Assembly (NCBI GenBank): GCA_046347625.1
Contig: JAXMFU010000002.1
Coordinates: 558,001-622,000 of the forward strand
From: CAIMUS01 sp046347625
GTDB taxonomy: Bacteria; Pseudomonadota; Gammaproteobacteria; Competibacterales; Competibacteraceae
Reading direction: 5' to 3'
Length of the DNA: 64,000 nt
Shown: positions 62,881 through 64,000 of the stretch, piece after piece
Numbering within the stretch: position 1 is the first letter of the stretch
Layout of the letters: each line of letters opens with the position of its first letter
Program-made: the position numbers and the translations under genes
The notes under the pieces: generated by a model
Seen by the model: only the letters and a program-made list of their open reading frames with translations
Told to the model about the DNA's origin: nothing
Database searches by the model: none

Positions 62881-62919
62881 TGATAGTAAGATCAGAATCA
62901 AGATATAAGGTCGGGTTAG

Positions 62920-63045
62920 GCGCGCCCCCTGCCGTGCGTGGAGTTGGCAGAAATGTGGTGGGCGCGTCGTAACCCGACAGGGAGCCGAGTTTTATCGCCG
63001 AGGGTGCATTTTTCTGAAAAGCATGATCGTTGGGCACGTCCTGTG
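62920..63045. repeat. Dispersed repeat blocks beside the IS110 element
   Basis: Contains ggcgcgcc followed by the inverted GTAACCCGACAGGGAGCCGAG block (the GATGAAACTCGGCTCCCTG family of 8.4 and 51.5 kb) and a small hairpin gttgggcac/gtgcccagc at about 63029. Noncoding. Confidence 0.7.
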
Positions 63046-63069
63046 CCCAGCCTACCGCCTTCGGTCGGA

Positions 63070-64000
63070 CTAACTGCCCTGCTGTAGGAAACAGCCCATC
63101 TGCTTACGCTTTAACGTCTGGCAAGCATTGCCCGCCTCCACCTGACTCAACCCCTTGAAACAGGCCCGATACAGCGTCTTACCGTCCCGGTCCACTGGAG
63201 TGACGACGGCACGTCCCGGCGACAATAGGGCAGGTGCGGCCTGGCTGGCTTGAACCAATTGCTTGGCCGCATCGGCCTTACTGGAAAAAGCGCCGACCTG
63301 GACTTGGCATAGACCCGGCTTGACGGCAGGAGCCGCCAGCGCAACGGCAGCAACTTTGAGCGTCTCGGGTTTGGACTTGTCCGGCGTGGTCGCTTTGGAC
63401 TGGGCCAGCTTATCCACTGGTTTAGACTTGGCCATCGTTTCGGGCGCCTCTGCTTTCCGAGTTTCGGCTGCCTTGTCCTGAGAAGCCAGTTTCTTCTCGG
63501 CGCTCGGGCTTTTGGCCGGCGGATTCGCGGGTTCCGGTTTGCCCGCCTTGGCAATCTTGTCGGCAGCCGAGGATTTCTTATCCGAAGCTGTGGCCTTGGC
63601 TGCCACTTCCGTAGGCTCAGCTTTTTCGGCTGGAGCCTTTTTACCGGTGGCAGGCGCCTTTTCAGCCGGAGCCGGCTTCTTGTTGGTGGTTACCGGTTTA
63701 GAGGATTGAGCCGGAACCGCTTCCTCATCCTCACCGCTGGACACCGAGGCCGGCTGCTCCTGAGCAGTCTCCCTGGTTACTTTTTCGGCAACGGCGGGCT
63801 TCTGTTGAGTCGGAACGGCTTTAGGGAACAATTCGGGCTGCGAGGTGCTGCTCTCTGTAGTCACTTCCTGATACATAGGACGCCCGATCAATTCCACGGA
63901 ACCGCTGGTTTCTCCTTTGCCTGCCGGGGTAGCGACACCGGCTCCGGGGGATAAGGTCGGGACCGGCTTGGGAGGGGCGTCCGGTAGCCTGGCATCAGTC
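63070..64000 (-). CDS. SPOR-domain protein (N-terminus outside window)
   Basis: The frame is open to the right edge, so the start lies beyond 64000. About 235 residues are low-complexity Lys/Ala/Pro/Glu with repeated KKPAPAEK-like units, probably a periplasm-spanning linker. The last 75 residues form a SPOR domain (CQVQVGAFSSKADAAK to GNACQTLKRKQMGCF), which binds denuded peptidoglycan at the division septum. DedD- and FtsN-like proteins share this layout, with one N-terminal membrane helix expected off-window. It may be DedD-like; this is not proven. Confidence 0.82.
   Translation of the reverse strand, partial: TDARLPDAPPKPVPTLSPGAGVATPAGKGETSGSVELIGRPMYQEVTTESSTSQPELFPKAVPTQQKPAVAEKVTRETAQEQPASVSSGEDEEAVPAQSSKPVTTNKKPAPAEKAPATGKKAPAEKAEPTEVAAKATASDKKSSAADKIAKAGKPEPANPPAKSPSAEKKLASQDKAAETRKAEAPETMAKSKPVDKLAQSKATTPDKSKPETLKVAAVALAAPAVKPGLCQVQVGAFSSKADAAKQLVQASQAAPALLSPGRAVVTPVDRDGKTLYRACFKGLSQVEAGNACQTLKRKQMGCFLQQGS

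Larger units (their letters stand above)
61661..62909. mobile_element. IS110-family element, near full length
   Basis: About 1249 bp between the two AG/CT core dinucleotides (61659-61660 and 62908-62909). Outside the cores the flanks cccgt and gtcgggtta join to restore the dispersed 16-mer, so the insertion is in that repeat, exactly as for the copy at 50 kb. It contains one transposase gene with an in-frame stop and a 260-base noncoding end upstream of it. No inverted repeats or target duplication, as is normal for IS110. Confidence 0.88.

Overview
The window reads as a chromosomal segment of a GC-rich gammaproteobacterium. The evidence is the glmM-tpiA-secG-tRNA-Leu(GAG) order, the nudE, yrfG, cysQ, zapE and nagZ proteins, and CCA-encoding tRNA genes. 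A glycogen synthase locus, a propionyl-CoA synthetase and a sodium-pumping methylmalonyl-CoA decarboxylase operon would suit a glycogen-accumulating organism of the Competibacter type. That assignment is inference from gene content, not from a marker gene.

Layout. 1-6 kb: nagZ (cut by the window edge), then a signalling block resembling the HptB-HsbR-HsbA pathway (receiver, receiver-phosphatase, STAS protein, Hpt protein) with an L,D-transpeptidase and a CYTH protein between its parts. 6-13 kb: an FAD oxidoreductase, an ISAs1 remnant in a repeat-rich gap, then yrfG, nudE, cysQ and zapE. 12.6-14.8 kb: a glycogen synthase split into two genes at its interdomain boundary. 15-18.4 kb: an ISAs1-family element and two Uma2-type nuclease genes with repetitive tails. 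18.4-36 kb: a 4529-residue SdrD-B repeat protein with a predicted beta-propeller, and an 812-residue secreted protein that shares its C-terminal module. 36-39.4 kb: a compact RiPP-type cluster (PqqD-like protein, radical SAM enzyme, HprK-related kinase, candidate precursor peptide with its own promoter). 39.4-43.3 kb: a truncated Uma2 gene, an atypical S8 protease and a PEP-CTERM-like protein. 43.4-50 kb: tRNA-Ala, two small glycosyltransferases, mdh, prpE and a GT8-like enzyme. 50-51.7 kb: a deleted IS110 element and a cluster of dispersed repeats. 51.7-56.5 kb: the decarboxylase operon and a FabD-like acyltransferase. 56.6-58.6 kb: an ATPase-DUF4276 pair that looks like a defence system. 58.6-61.5 kb: tRNA-Leu, secG, tpiA and glmM. 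61.6-62.9 kb: an IS110 element with an in-frame stop. The window ends in a SPOR-domain gene.

How the parts fit. PrpE, the Na+ decarboxylase and malate dehydrogenase could connect propionate, propionyl-CoA and the C4 acids, and glycogen synthase provides the storage polymer. The surface and secreted proteins suggest a biofilm or floc lifestyle. Mobile DNA is abundant. Both IS110 copies sit in the same dispersed repeat, and the noncoding end of each carries a predicted bridge-RNA loop whose guide sequences match that repeat. The most promising undescribed items are the radical SAM/HprK-like RiPP cluster, the split glycogen synthase and the C-terminal module shared by the two large secreted proteins.
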